In this document: positions 46,712 through 56,196 of the stretch, one piece after another | Layout: the number at the start of each line of letters is the position of its first letter | How positions within the stretch are numbered: the stretch's first letter is position 1 | DNA from: JAMLIN01 sp041676645 | Lineage (GTDB): Bacteria > Pseudomonadota > Gammaproteobacteria > Burkholderiales > Burkholderiaceae_E | NCBI GenBank assembly: GCA_041676645.1 | Contig: JBAYRO010000006.1 | Span: 9,960 to 73,959, forward strand | DNA length: 64,000 nt | Direction: 5' to 3' | The notes under the pieces: generated by a model | Told to the model about the DNA's origin: nothing | Database searches by the model: none | What the model saw: only the letters and a program-made list of their open reading frames with translations | Made by a program: the position numbers and the translations under genes

Positions 46712-47341
46712 CTACCGCTTGTCCGGTGGCTCCTTGCCCGGCTCGCGCTCGGGTTCGCGCTCGTCTTCGCCGCCCGGCGTTCCGGCTGCGCCAGGCTGCC
46801 CCCCCGGGCCTCCCGGCCCGAAGGGGAAGGTCTGGAACATGCTGCGGGTCTGGGCCTGCATCTGGTCCTGCATCTGCACGAACAGGTTCTTGCTCTGCTC
46901 GATGTAGCTGCTCATCATCGATTGCATCATGGGCGTCTGCAGTGACAGGAACTGGGTCCACATCTCGGGCGACGGCATGCCCTTGCCGTCGTAGAACCCC
47001 CGCGACTGGTCCTGCATGTTGTTCTGGATCTCGACGAAGGCCTGCATCGATTTCTCGAGATAGGCCCCCATCATGCCCTGCATCGCATGCCCGTAGAAAC
47101 GGATGATCTGCGCCAGCATCGGCGCGGAGAACAGCGGCGAACCACCGGCCTCTTCCTCGAGGATGATCTGCAGCAGGATGCTGCGGGTGAGCTCCTCGTT
47201 GGACTTGGCGTCGACGACCCGGAAGTTCTCGTTGTCCAGTACCAGCTGCTTGACATCGACAAGCGTGATGTAGGTACTGGTCTGCGTGTCGTACAGACGC
47301 CGATTGGGGTACTTCTTGATCAGGCGAGTGGTGTTGCCCAT
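46712..47341 (-). CDS. phaR: Polyhydroxyalkanoate synthesis repressor PhaR
   Basis: Regulator of 209 residues that represses phasin and PHA genes and leaves DNA when it binds polymer granules. The DNA-binding domain is the N-terminal IKKYPNRRLYDTQTSTYITLVDVKQLV, followed by PHB-accumulation domain segments (PLFSAPMLAQIIRFYGHAMQGMMGAYLE and a second copy-like ALRPQ region). The middle is Met/Gln-rich and the C-terminal 35 residues are Gly/Pro/Glu-rich, as common in PhaR. It follows phaB after 53 nt. A candidate binding site is in the phaC promoter. Confidence 0.95.
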   Translation of the reverse strand: MGNTTRLIKKYPNRRLYDTQTSTYITLVDVKQLVLDNENFRVVDAKSNEELTRSILLQIILEEEAGGSPLFSAPMLAQIIRFYGHAMQGMMGAYLEKSMQAFVEIQNNMQDQSRGFYDGKGMPSPEMWTQFLSLQTPMMQSMMSSYIEQSKNLFVQMQDQMQAQTRSMFQTFPFGPGGPGGQPGAAGTPGGEDEREPEREPGKEPPDKR

Positions 47342-47394
47342 CTACCGTATCTCCCGGTGTTGCCACCGGCCGCTGCGCCGCCGCTGGCGGTGCA

Positions 47395-48132
47395 TCAGCC
47401 CATGTGCAGACCACCATTGAGCGAGAATTCCGCACCGGTGGCAAAGCCCGCCTCGTCGGACGTCAGCCAGGCGATGATCGATGCGATTTCCTCCGGGTTG
47501 CCGAGTCGGCGAACCGGGATCGACGCGACGATCTTCTCGAGGACGTCTGGCCGCACGGCCCGGACCATGTCGGTCCCGATGTAGCCCGGTGCCACCGTGT
47601 TGACGGTGATTCCCTTGGACGCCAGCTCCTGGGCGAGCGCCATGGTGAAGCCATGCATGCCGGCCTTGGCCGCCGAATAGTTGGTCTGCCCGAACTGGCC
47701 CTTCTCGCCGTTGACCGAGGAGATGTTGACGATCCGGCCCCAGCCCTTCTCGAGCATGCCGTCGACCACCTGCTTGGTCACGTTGAAGAGCGAATTGAGG
47801 TTGGTATCGATGACCGCACGCCAGTCGTCGAGGGACATCTTGCGAAACACCCCGTCGCGGGTGATCCCGGCGTTGTTGACCACGATATCCGGATTGCCGT
47901 GGTCGGCCTTGATCTTGTCGAAGGCCACCTTGGTGGAGTCCCAGTCGGCCACGTTGCCGACCGAGGCGATGAACTCGTAGCCATCGGCCTTCTGCTCGTC
48001 CAGCCATTTCTTGAAATCACGGCTCGGACCGCAGCCCGCGATGACGAAATAACCCGTGTCGTGGAGCCGGCGGCACACGGCCGTACCGATGCCACCCATC
48101 CCGCCCGTTACATACGCCACTTTCTTGCTCAT
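47395..48132 (-). CDS. phaB: Acetoacetyl-CoA reductase
   Basis: Short-chain dehydrogenase of 245 residues that reduces acetoacetyl-CoA to (R)-3-hydroxybutyryl-CoA with NADPH. The cofactor loop is VTGGMGGIGTAVCRRL, the structural motif VNNAGITRDGVF, and the active site has SSVNGEKGQFGQTNYSAAKAG with the Ser, Tyr and Lys. FKKMSLDDWRAVIDTNLNSLFN-like segments and the ending GAEFSLNGGLHMG are typical of PhaB. It lies between phaC and phaR. The beta-ketothiolase phaA usually found here is absent. Confidence 0.96.
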   Translation of the reverse strand: MSKKVAYVTGGMGGIGTAVCRRLHDTGYFVIAGCGPSRDFKKWLDEQKADGYEFIASVGNVADWDSTKVAFDKIKADHGNPDIVVNNAGITRDGVFRKMSLDDWRAVIDTNLNSLFNVTKQVVDGMLEKGWGRIVNISSVNGEKGQFGQTNYSAAKAGMHGFTMALAQELASKGITVNTVAPGYIGTDMVRAVRPDVLEKIVASIPVRRLGNPEEIASIIAWLTSDEAGFATGAEFSLNGGLHMG

Positions 48133-48177
48133 ATCGCTCTCCTGATGAGATTGAGTGGTGGGTAATGCTCGCCAAGA

Positions 48178-50013
48178 TCAATCGGCCCTTTCCTTGACAT
48201 AGCGCCCGGGAGCTTCCTCGATCGGCCGGTAGGCCGCCGAACCCGGCTGCCTCGGCGCGGGCACCTTGCCGCCATCGAAACCGGCAAGCCATTCGGACCA
48301 TTCGGGCCACCAGCTGCCGGGAACGGATTCGGCTCCGTCGAGCCATGCCTGGGGATCGTCGGGCAACTCGGGATTGACCCAGTAGTTGCGCTTGTTCGCC
48401 GCCGGCGGATTGATCACCCCGGCGATATGACCACTCGCGCCGAGCAGGAAGCGGGTATCGCCGCCGAGAAGCCGGGTCGAGGCGTAGGCCCCCTGCCAGA
48501 GCACGATATGGTCGTCGCGCGAGCCGTAGACGAAGCTGGGCACCTCGATGCGACCGAGGTCGACCGGGACGCCCGCGGTCATCAGGCGACCGGGAACGCA
48601 CAGCTCGTTCTGCAGGTACATGTGCCGGAAATACCATGTGAACATCGGGCCCGGCAGGTTGGTCGAGTCGGCGTTCCAGTAGAGCAGGTCGAAGGCCGGC
48701 GGCGACTGGCCCTTGAGGTAGTTGCTGACGACGTAGTTCCAGACCAGGTCGTTGGGCCGCAGTACCGAGAAGGTGCTGGCGAGTTCCTGGCCCCGCATGA
48801 GCCCCTTGCGCCCGATCGTCTGCTCGCGCCAGGCGGCGTGCGCCTCGTCGACGAAGACGCCGAGCACGCCCGGCTCGGAAAAATCGAGCAAGGTCGTCAG
48901 CAGGGTCATGGATTCGGCCGGATGCTCGCCGCGGGCGGCCAGCGTGGCCAGCGCCGTGGCGAGGATCGTGCCGCCGACGCAGAAACCGAGCGTGTTGATC
49001 CGGTCCTGGCCGGAAATTTCGCGCACGACGCGAATGGCCTCGAACATGCCCTGTTCGATGTAGTCGTCCCAGGTGAGATGGGAGAGATCTTCCTTCACGT
49101 TGCGCCATGACAGCATGAAGACCGTGTTGCCCTGGGCGACGGTGTACGCGACCAGCGAATTGGCCGGCTGCAGATCCATGATGTAGAACTTGTTGATGCA
49201 CGGAGGCACCAACAGGATCGGCCGGGCGGCAACTTCGGGCGTGCTGGGGCTGTACTGGATGAGCTGGATGAGATCGTTCTCGAAGACCACGTGCCCGGGG
49301 GTGGTCGCGACGTTGCGGCCGACCTCGAACGCGGATTCGTCGGTCTGGGAGATGCGCCCCCGGGCGAGATCGCCGGCGAGATTCTCGAGGCCCGCGCGCA
49401 GGCTTTCCCCGCCCGTCTCGTGGAGCAGTCGCTGCGCTTCCGGATTGGTGACGAGGAAGTTCGCCGGCGACATCGCGTCGACCCACTGCTGCGTCGTGAA
49501 ACGGATCCGCTCGCGAGCCCTGGCATCGCCATCGACGGAATCGGCCAGGCGGGTCAGGAACTCGGCGTTGAGCTCGTACATGGCCGCCATCCAGCCGAAG
49601 GGCCCGCCCTCGTGCCAGCTCGGATCCGAGAAGCGCCGGCTGGCGGGCTCGGGCTTGCCGGCGCCCAGCAGCGATTGCAGCCGGTTCAGGAATTCGCTCT
49701 GGAGTTCGGCAAGACGCTGGGGCGCGATGCCGACAGGACCGACCGGCGACAGGAAGGGCGACATCGCCTGGGGGTCATCGGCAGGCGATCGCGTGTCCGC
49801 AGCCGCTTGCGTGCGTGCTGCCCGCGGCGACTTGCGCGCATCGCCGGCGCCGTTCCCGCCCTTGCCGGCGCCACTGGCCCGCTTGCGGCCCGATGATCCG
49901 GCGCCCGCTCGCCTGGCGGCGGCCGTTGCGCCGGTGGAGCGATCGGCTCCGGCCTTCGCAGCCCGGCCCGCCTTGCCGGCCGGACGTTTCGCGGCTCGAC
50001 GCTCGTCTGGCAT
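48178..50013 (-). CDS. phaC: Class I poly(3-hydroxyalkanoate) synthase with basic N-terminal extension
   Basis: PHA polymerase of 611 residues using (R)-3-hydroxyacyl-CoA. The lipase-like box with the nucleophilic cysteine is TLGFCVGGTILATAL near residue 340. The catalytic aspartate and histidine lie in SFVYGSRDDHIV and LGASGHIAGVINPPA. The N-terminal PhaC domain (SDPSWHEGGPFGWMAAMYELNAEFL) and class I length fit well. Residues about 5-75 form an extra Ala/Gly/Lys/Arg-rich stretch (AAKRPAGKAGRAAKAG), resembling histone-like tails such as that of PhaF. I chose the ATG at 50013 because AAAGGAGGAG stands just before it. It leads the phaC-phaB-phaR unit. Confidence 0.95.
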   Translation of the reverse strand: MPDERRAAKRPAGKAGRAAKAGADRSTGATAAARRAGAGSSGRKRASGAGKGGNGAGDARKSPRAARTQAAADTRSPADDPQAMSPFLSPVGPVGIAPQRLAELQSEFLNRLQSLLGAGKPEPASRRFSDPSWHEGGPFGWMAAMYELNAEFLTRLADSVDGDARARERIRFTTQQWVDAMSPANFLVTNPEAQRLLHETGGESLRAGLENLAGDLARGRISQTDESAFEVGRNVATTPGHVVFENDLIQLIQYSPSTPEVAARPILLVPPCINKFYIMDLQPANSLVAYTVAQGNTVFMLSWRNVKEDLSHLTWDDYIEQGMFEAIRVVREISGQDRINTLGFCVGGTILATALATLAARGEHPAESMTLLTTLLDFSEPGVLGVFVDEAHAAWREQTIGRKGLMRGQELASTFSVLRPNDLVWNYVVSNYLKGQSPPAFDLLYWNADSTNLPGPMFTWYFRHMYLQNELCVPGRLMTAGVPVDLGRIEVPSFVYGSRDDHIVLWQGAYASTRLLGGDTRFLLGASGHIAGVINPPAANKRNYWVNPELPDDPQAWLDGAESVPGSWWPEWSEWLAGFDGGKVPAPRQPGSAAYRPIEEAPGRYVKERAD

Positions 50014-50058
50014 GGGCGTCTCCTCCTTTCGCAGACAATATGTGAAACCCTGCAGTCC

Positions 50059-50086
50059 ATTCTGCATTGCGGCAAGCATTTGTCAA
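50059..50086 (-). promoter_or_regulatory. phaC promoter with candidate PhaR site
   Basis: On the minus strand a perfect TTGACA (50086-50081), 16-nt spacer and CAGAAT (50064-50059). The spacer contains the palindrome TTGCCGCAA (50075-50067) inside TGCTTGCCGCAATGCAG. PhaR proteins are known to favour TGC-rich, TTGC-containing sites, so this is a plausible operator. Confidence 0.55.
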
Positions 50087-50118
50087 TTGAAACGAATCGA
50101 AGCTCCGGGTGAACCCTC

Positions 50119-50376
50119 ATGACACGGCTCATCGTCGCGATCGGCTGGATGTACGTGGTGGTGTTGATGGCCGCCACCCAGGACGGCTGGCTGGCCGCCA
50201 TCGGCACCCTCGTCTTCTACGGCCTGCTGCCGCTCGGCGTGGTGCTCTACCTGCTGGGCACGGCCGCCCGAGCCAGGCGTCGTCGCATGACGACGGGCCG
50301 TGATCCGGCGATGCTTGCGGCCGATGCGCGCGGCACCGGGCCCGATTCAGGCCCGGGCGGGCGCGAGCCAGATTAG
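50119..50376 (+). CDS. Small two-helix membrane protein, unknown function
   Basis: An 85-residue protein with two hydrophobic segments (residues 4-22, LIVAIGWMYVVVLMAAT, and 26-47, AAIGTLVFYGLLPLGVVLYLLG). A basic cluster (ARARRRRM) follows, so the N terminus and tail may be placed by the positive-inside rule. The tail is Gly/Pro/Asp-rich. I recall similar small proteins near pgeF in betaproteobacteria, but no function is known. Its 3' end overlaps the convergent pgeF by 30 nt. It is divergent from phaC. Confidence 0.7.
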   Translation: MTRLIVAIGWMYVVVLMAATQDGWLAAIGTLVFYGLLPLGVVLYLLGTAARARRRRMTTGRDPAMLAADARGTGPDSGPGGREPD

Positions 50377-51155
50377 CGAAGCCATGCGCCCGCACTGGCC
50401 GTCGCGACGATAGGAATAGAAGCGCGCCGGATCGGCGACAGTGCACAGCCCGCTCGGGACGATCGCCGATACCCCGGCAGCGACGAGCCGGTGCATCGCG
50501 AGCGACGGCAGGTCGGCAAGCCATTTGCCGGGCATCCCCGCCCGCGGACGGAAATGGACGGCGGCGCCGGGATCCCGTCCGACGAACGCCTGACGGACAT
50601 CGTCGCCCACCTCGAAGGCATCGGGCCCGATTCCCGGTCCGATCCAGGCATGCAGGCTCGCCGGCGAAGCCCCGAGCGCGAGCATCGATTCGACCGTGGC
50701 CTCGAGCACGCCGCCGGCAAGGCCGCGCCACCCCGCATGGGCCGCGCCGACCACACGCCGCCGCGAATCGGCGAACAATACCGGCAGGCAATCGGCGGTC
50801 TGGATCGCGAGCACGCAGGCCGGGCGGTCGGACACCATCGCATCGGCGACCGGCGGCACGCAATCGCCATCCGGGCTTCGCTCGACATGCAGCACATCGC
50901 ATCCGTGCACCTGCCGCAGCCAGACCGGCGCGGAAGGCAGGAAACGGCGCAGGCGGGCCCGGTTCGCCGCGACCGCCGCCGGATCGTCGCCGCAACCCAT
51001 GCCGAGATTGAGCCCGCCCGAAGCGCCGTCCGCAAGCCCCCAGGGCCCGCTGCTCAGGCCGCCGCCGCGGGTCGTCGAGAATGCGCGAACCCAATCCGGC
51101 GCGCCCCAGTCGGGAAGCAGCATCAGCATCGCCTGCTCCATCGGTTCGATCTCCT

Positions 51156-51159
<4 letters not shown>
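50347..51159 (-). CDS. pgeF: Purine nucleoside phosphorylase/laccase-domain protein (YfiH, PgeF)
   Basis: A 270-residue copper/zinc-type protein of the YfiH family. E. coli PgeF removes wrongly built UDP-MurNAc-L-Ser intermediates, and other members phosphorylase-cleave purine nucleosides. Key segments are FSTTRGGGLSSGPWGLADG, LRQVHGCDVLHVE, AIQTADCLPVLFAD with Cys, and VVGAAHAGWRGLAGG with the metal histidine. IGPGIGPDAFEVGDDV and a C-terminal FYSYRRDGQCGRMASLI follow. The ATG at 51159 overlaps the rluD stop (ATGA); an ATG at 51141 is the alternative. rluD-pgeF is a conserved pair. Confidence 0.94.
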
Positions 51160-52199
<1,040 letters not shown>

Positions 52200-52208
52200 G
52201 GCACCGAG

Positions 52209-53021
52209 ATGAACACGTCCGTACTGCGACGACCACTGGCACTCGTCCTTGTCGCGCTCGCCGTGCTGCTCGCCGGCTGCCAGACGGGGCGCGAACCCGA
52301 CCCCACGATCGGCTGGACGCCCGATCGATTGTATGCCGAGGCCAAGGACGAGATCGCCTCGGGCAACTTCGGCGAAGCGATCAACTACCTGCAGAAGCTC
52401 GAATCGCGCTATCCGTTCGGTCGCTGGGCGCAGCAGGCCCAGCTGGAGCTGATCTACGCCCAGTACAAGGACAACGAGCGCGCCCTCGCGCTGGCGGCGG
52501 CCGATCGCTTCATCCGGCTCCATCCCAATCATCCGGCCCTCGACTACGTCCACTACATGAAGGGCCTGGTCAACTTCAACGACCAGAGCGGACTGCTGGC
52601 CAACCTCGGCGGACAGGATCTCTCCGAGCGCGACCTCGCCGCATCCCGCGCCGCCTTCGACTCCTTCCGCCAGGTGGTCGAACAGTACCCGGAGAGCAAG
52701 TACGCCAGCGATTCGCGCGACCGGATGGCCTATCTCGTCAATGCGATGGCGGCCGGCGAAGTGCATATCGCGCGCTACTACTACGAACGCGGCGCCTACA
52801 TCGCGGCGGCCAACCGGGCGCAGTCCGCGGTCCGCCAGTACCAGCGGACGCCCGCCATCGAGGAAGCGCTCTACATCATGTACCGCGCCTACGAGGAACT
52901 CGGCATGGATGAACTGCGCGACAACGCCAGGCGAGTCCTGCTCGCGAACTTCCCCGAAAGCGAGCTGATGGAAAACGGCTTCCCTCGCGAGAACCGCCGC
53001 TGGTGGCAGGTCTGGCGCTAG
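52209..53021 (+). CDS. bamD: Outer membrane protein assembly factor BamD
   Basis: Outer-membrane lipoprotein of 270 residues in the BAM complex that folds beta-barrel proteins. The signal peptide ends at LALVLVALAVLLAGC (lipobox LAGC, cysteine near residue 25). TPR-like repeats follow (LYAEAKDEIASGNFGEAINYLQKLESRYPFGRWAQQAQLELIYAQYK and later YYYERGAYIAAANRAQSAV). SNPALDYVHYMKGL-type BamD motifs (here HPALDYVHYMKGLVNF) are clear. I chose 52209 because it puts the signal peptide at the start; 52194 would add five residues. The TAG stop lies in the left arm of a palindrome. Confidence 0.96.
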   Translation: MNTSVLRRPLALVLVALAVLLAGCQTGREPDPTIGWTPDRLYAEAKDEIASGNFGEAINYLQKLESRYPFGRWAQQAQLELIYAQYKDNERALALAAADRFIRLHPNHPALDYVHYMKGLVNFNDQSGLLANLGGQDLSERDLAASRAAFDSFRQVVEQYPESKYASDSRDRMAYLVNAMAAGEVHIARYYYERGAYIAAANRAQSAVRQYQRTPAIEEALYIMYRAYEELGMDELRDNARRVLLANFPESELMENGFPRENRRWWQVWR

Positions 53022-53064
53022 ACACCATGGTCGCCCGGGTCATGGCGGGCGACCATGGTGTCTA
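53019..53064. terminator. Palindrome holding the stop codons of bamD and the convergent helicase
   Basis: Arms 53019-53036 and 53047-53064 are perfect 18-bp reverse complements (TAGACACCATGGTCGCCC on the plus strand) around a 10-nt loop. The TAG of bamD is the first three bases of the left arm, and the TAG of the minus-strand helicase is its mirror at the other end. A bidirectional terminator is likely, though no U tract follows. Confidence 0.75.
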
Positions 53065-55053
53065 AGCCCTTCCCTGCTCGATGAAGCCGACGACCTCGTC
53101 GACCGACCGGGCCAGCCCGAATGGCGGCAGGCTGCGCAGCAGGATCCTGCCGTAGGGCCGTGACACGAGACGCCGGTCGCCGATCACGAGCACGCCGCGA
53201 TCGGTCTCGGAGCGGATCAGCCTGCCGACGCCCTGCTTGAGTGACATCGCCGCCTCGGGCAACTGCAGCTCGCGAAACGGATCCCCGCCGCGAGCGCGCA
53301 GCGCTTCGGCCCGGGCCCGGACCACGGGGTCGTCCGGCGGCGCGAAGGGCAACTTGTCGATGACGACGAGCGATAGCTGGCTGCCGGGCACATCCACCCC
53401 CTCCCAGAAGCTGGCGCTGCCCACGAGCACCGGCGCCGCCGCATTGCGAAAGCGTTCGATCAGCACTGCCCGTGGCGCGCTGCCCTGGACCATGAGCTCG
53501 AGCTGCGACGCGATCCCCTGGCCCAGCAGCTCGGCCATGCGCGCGACCATGCGCAGGCTGGTGCACAGCACGAAGGCCCGGCCCCGGTTGGCGAGAAGCA
53601 GCGGAACGATGGTGTCCGCAAGCTCGCGGGCAAAGCTCTCGGCCGCCGGCTCCGCGATGCGCTCGGGCACGAACAGCCGGGTGTTGGCTCCATAGTCGAA
53701 GGGGCTCGGCCAGCAACGGGTAGCGGCATCCTCCAGGCCGAGTGCGCGCTGGAAATGGCCGAATTCGCCACCGACGGTGAGCGTCGCCGAAACGAAGATC
53801 CAGGCCCGGGGACTGGCCTGGCGATGGCGTCGGAACTGGCCGGCAACCGACAGCGGGCTTGCGTGCAGCGCCACCCCCAACCGACGGATGTCCGCCCAGA
53901 GGACGGCCGGGCCGGCCGTATCGGGGGATTCGACGCCATCCTCGTCAGGGTTCGTCGACGCCGGCTCGAGCAGCGCGAGCAGCCAGGCGCGCAGGCGCTG
54001 CGCAAGCTGCGCCGCGCGGGGCTCCAGGCGGCCGAGGTCGCGACTACGCTGGGCCGCCTCCGCCAGGCTGGGACCGACCGCCTCCAGGGCGGCCGCGAGC
54101 GCCTCGATCGCGGCATGCAGCTCGCCCATCGCGCGCAGGCGCCGATCATCGAGGCGTGCCGGCATGCCCGCCTGCAGCCGGAACTCCCGCAGGGCCGCTT
54201 CGATCGCCGTCGCCCGCGCCATCCAGTCATCGGCATCGGGCGCATCGGCGCGCCCGATCCGCAGCAGGTCACGGGCCAGCTCGGCCAGCTGCCGGGTCGA
54301 GACGGCGACGCCGAAGAACTGGGTCGCGATATCGGGAAGCTGGTGGGCCTCGTCGAAGACCAGGACCTCGGTGGCCGGCAGCAGCTCGGAGACGCCCTCA
54401 TCACGCAATGCGAGGTCGGCGCAGAACAGGTGATGGTTGACGACCACGACATCGGCCTTCATCGCCCGCCGCCGGGCCTGCATCAGGAAGCAGTCGTCGA
54501 AACGTGGGCACTCCTGTCCCAGGCAGTTCTCGCGGGTGGACACCGCGCGCGCCCAGGCCGGCGCATCCTCCGGGATGCCGGCAGCTTCCGCTCGATCGCC
54601 AGTGCTCGACAGCGCGGCGAAGCGCTCGATCCGCCGCAGCATGGCCGCATCCTCGCGACGCTCGAAGCGTCCCTCGAGCAGGTTGCGCTCGAGGTGATGA
54701 TGGCAGACGTAATTGGCCCGCCCCTTGAGCACGGCGATCCGGGCCGAAACCCCGAGACTGGCCGCGAGCGCCGGCAGATCGCGCCCCACGAGCTGGTCCT
54801 GGAGGTGGCGGGTACCGGTCGAGATCATGGTCCGGGCGCCCGAGAGCAAGGCGGGAACCAGGTAGGCGAAGGTCTTGCCGGTGCCGGTCCCGGCCTCGGC
54901 CACCAGGCAGGCGTGCGACTTGATGCATTCGGCGATCGCACGGGCCATGTCCTGCTGGGATTCCCGGAAGACATAGCCGGGTCGGCGCGCAAGGGCGCCG
55001 CCGCGAGGATCGAAGGCGCCGGCCACGGCATCGCCGAGCTCGCCGGACGGCAT
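53062..55053 (-). CDS. DinG/YoaA-family ATP-dependent DNA helicase
   Basis: XPD-like superfamily 2 helicase of 663 residues, probably in DNA repair and R-loop or fork processing. Walker A is VAEAGTGTGKTFAYLVPAL, the DEAH box is VLVFDEAHQLPDI and motifs V/VI are LVGSASFWEGVDVPG and LKQGVGRLIRSETDRG. Iron-sulfur cluster cysteines fit YVC, ENCLGQEC and FDDCFLM. The order and the short N terminus match YoaA more than DinG. I chose the ATG at 55053; a GTG at 55098, 16 nt after the previous gene, is the main alternative. Confidence 0.92.
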   Translation of the reverse strand: MPSGELGDAVAGAFDPRGGALARRPGYVFRESQQDMARAIAECIKSHACLVAEAGTGTGKTFAYLVPALLSGARTMISTGTRHLQDQLVGRDLPALAASLGVSARIAVLKGRANYVCHHHLERNLLEGRFERREDAAMLRRIERFAALSSTGDRAEAAGIPEDAPAWARAVSTRENCLGQECPRFDDCFLMQARRRAMKADVVVVNHHLFCADLALRDEGVSELLPATEVLVFDEAHQLPDIATQFFGVAVSTRQLAELARDLLRIGRADAPDADDWMARATAIEAALREFRLQAGMPARLDDRRLRAMGELHAAIEALAAALEAVGPSLAEAAQRSRDLGRLEPRAAQLAQRLRAWLLALLEPASTNPDEDGVESPDTAGPAVLWADIRRLGVALHASPLSVAGQFRRHRQASPRAWIFVSATLTVGGEFGHFQRALGLEDAATRCWPSPFDYGANTRLFVPERIAEPAAESFARELADTIVPLLLANRGRAFVLCTSLRMVARMAELLGQGIASQLELMVQGSAPRAVLIERFRNAAAPVLVGSASFWEGVDVPGSQLSLVVIDKLPFAPPDDPVVRARAEALRARGGDPFRELQLPEAAMSLKQGVGRLIRSETDRGVLVIGDRRLVSRPYGRILLRSLPPFGLARSVDEVVGFIEQGRA

Positions 55054-55114
55054 GGCGCGACCATCCGCCAGGCCGGCGGCAGGCGAAGCGTGGTTCACTC
55101 GGGGTCCGGGATTC

Positions 55115-55330
55115 TCAAGCCTGGATGTCCGGGACCAGCTGCATCTGCAGGATGACCATCGCATCCTTGATCTGCAGCTTGCGCTTCTTGAGGCGGCGCA
55201 ACTGGAGCTCGTCGAAGCCGCCTTCACGGCCGAGCGTCTCGATCATGGTGTCGAGCCCGCGGTGCTCGAGCACCAGCTCGGCGATTCGACGCTTGATCGC
55301 TTCCTGGGGTTGATAAGGATCCGAAACCAT
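55115..55330 (-). CDS. YdcH/DUF465 family small protein
   Basis: A 71-residue helical protein of the DUF465 (YdcH) family. The pattern IAELVLEHRGLDTMIETLGREGGFDELQLRRLKKRKLQIKD-like (L-x-x-E-H-x-x-L-D and L-K-K-x-K-L-x-x-K-D) is diagnostic of this short antiparallel coiled coil. Function is unknown; members occur near many unrelated genes. It lies just upstream of the helicase on the same strand and may share its transcript. An ATG nine bases earlier (55339) is also possible. Confidence 0.88.
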   Translation of the reverse strand: MVSDPYQPQEAIKRRIAELVLEHRGLDTMIETLGREGGFDELQLRRLKKRKLQIKDAMVILQMQLVPDIQA

Positions 55331-55435
55331 GGGGCCCATCCGATAGCCGGCTCGCCGGGGCCAACCTGACCGGCGCGAGCGAGCCGTCAGCCAGCATGGA
55401 ATAATACTTCGCTGCCAGACGGTACTCAATCATCC

Positions 55436-56182
55436 ATGCAATGGCTGCGAATGGCGGTCTGCACCGCCCAGCACCAGGGGGACAGGGACGAACAGCAGGA
55501 TCGGGTCGCGCTGCTGGCTTCCGACCTGGATCCACGCTGCGCCCTCGGCGTACTCGCCGACGGCCTGGGCGGGCGCAGTGGCGGCGCCCTGGCCGCCGAG
55601 AACGTGCTGCTCACCTGCCAGTCGCGCTTCCGCAACTTCACGCCCTCGTCCGAGCCCGTCACTCCCTTCTTCCGCTCCCTGGTCGACGAGGCGCATACGG
55701 TCCTCAAGCTCACCGCGATCACCTCCCGGCTCGAGCCGCACACCACCTTCGCGGCGCTGCTGATCCAGCCCGACAGGGTGGACTGGTGCCATGTCGGCGA
55801 CAGCCGCATCTACCATCTGCGCGAGGGCAGCGTGGCGCATCGCACCGAAGACCATACCCTGGCGCTGCGACTCGCCCGCGAGGGGGCCGAACCCTCGATG
55901 CCGATCGTCGGAAATCCCGCCGCGAATCGGCTCGTCCAGACCCTGGGCGCCCGGGAAAGGCCCGAAGCCGATATCGACGGCATCGCCGACCCGCGGGCCG
56001 GCGATGCCTTCCTGATCTGTTCGGACGGGCTCTGGCGTCATGTCGACGAAGCGGAGATCGCCACGGTCGTGGCCGAGCAGTCGGTGCGCGACGCGGCGGA
56101 AACCCTGGTCGGCCTGGCGCGGGAACGCGCCCGGGGCCGGGGCGACAACTGCTCGCTGGTCCTGGTCCGGCTCGAGAACTGA
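55436..56182 (+). CDS. PP2C-family serine/threonine protein phosphatase
   Basis: Metal-dependent (PPM) phosphatase of 248 residues. Motifs are DEQQDRVALLASD (usually NQD), GVLADGLGGRSGG (DGMGG class), HVGDSRIYHLREG, EDHTLALRLAREG, LICSDGLWRHVDEAE and RGDNCSLVLV. The aspartates needed for two metals are present. There is no membrane segment or extra domain, so it is a Stp/PrpC-like soluble phosphatase. No eukaryotic-type kinase or FHA protein is adjacent, and the partner must be elsewhere. The convergent lipoprotein gene ends 14 nt downstream. Confidence 0.93.
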   Translation: MQWLRMAVCTAQHQGDRDEQQDRVALLASDLDPRCALGVLADGLGGRSGGALAAENVLLTCQSRFRNFTPSSEPVTPFFRSLVDEAHTVLKLTAITSRLEPHTTFAALLIQPDRVDWCHVGDSRIYHLREGSVAHRTEDHTLALRLAREGAEPSMPIVGNPAANRLVQTLGARERPEADIDGIADPRAGDAFLICSDGLWRHVDEAEIATVVAEQSVRDAAETLVGLARERARGRGDNCSLVLVRLEN

Positions 56183-56196
56183 GCAAGGCCGGCGGC

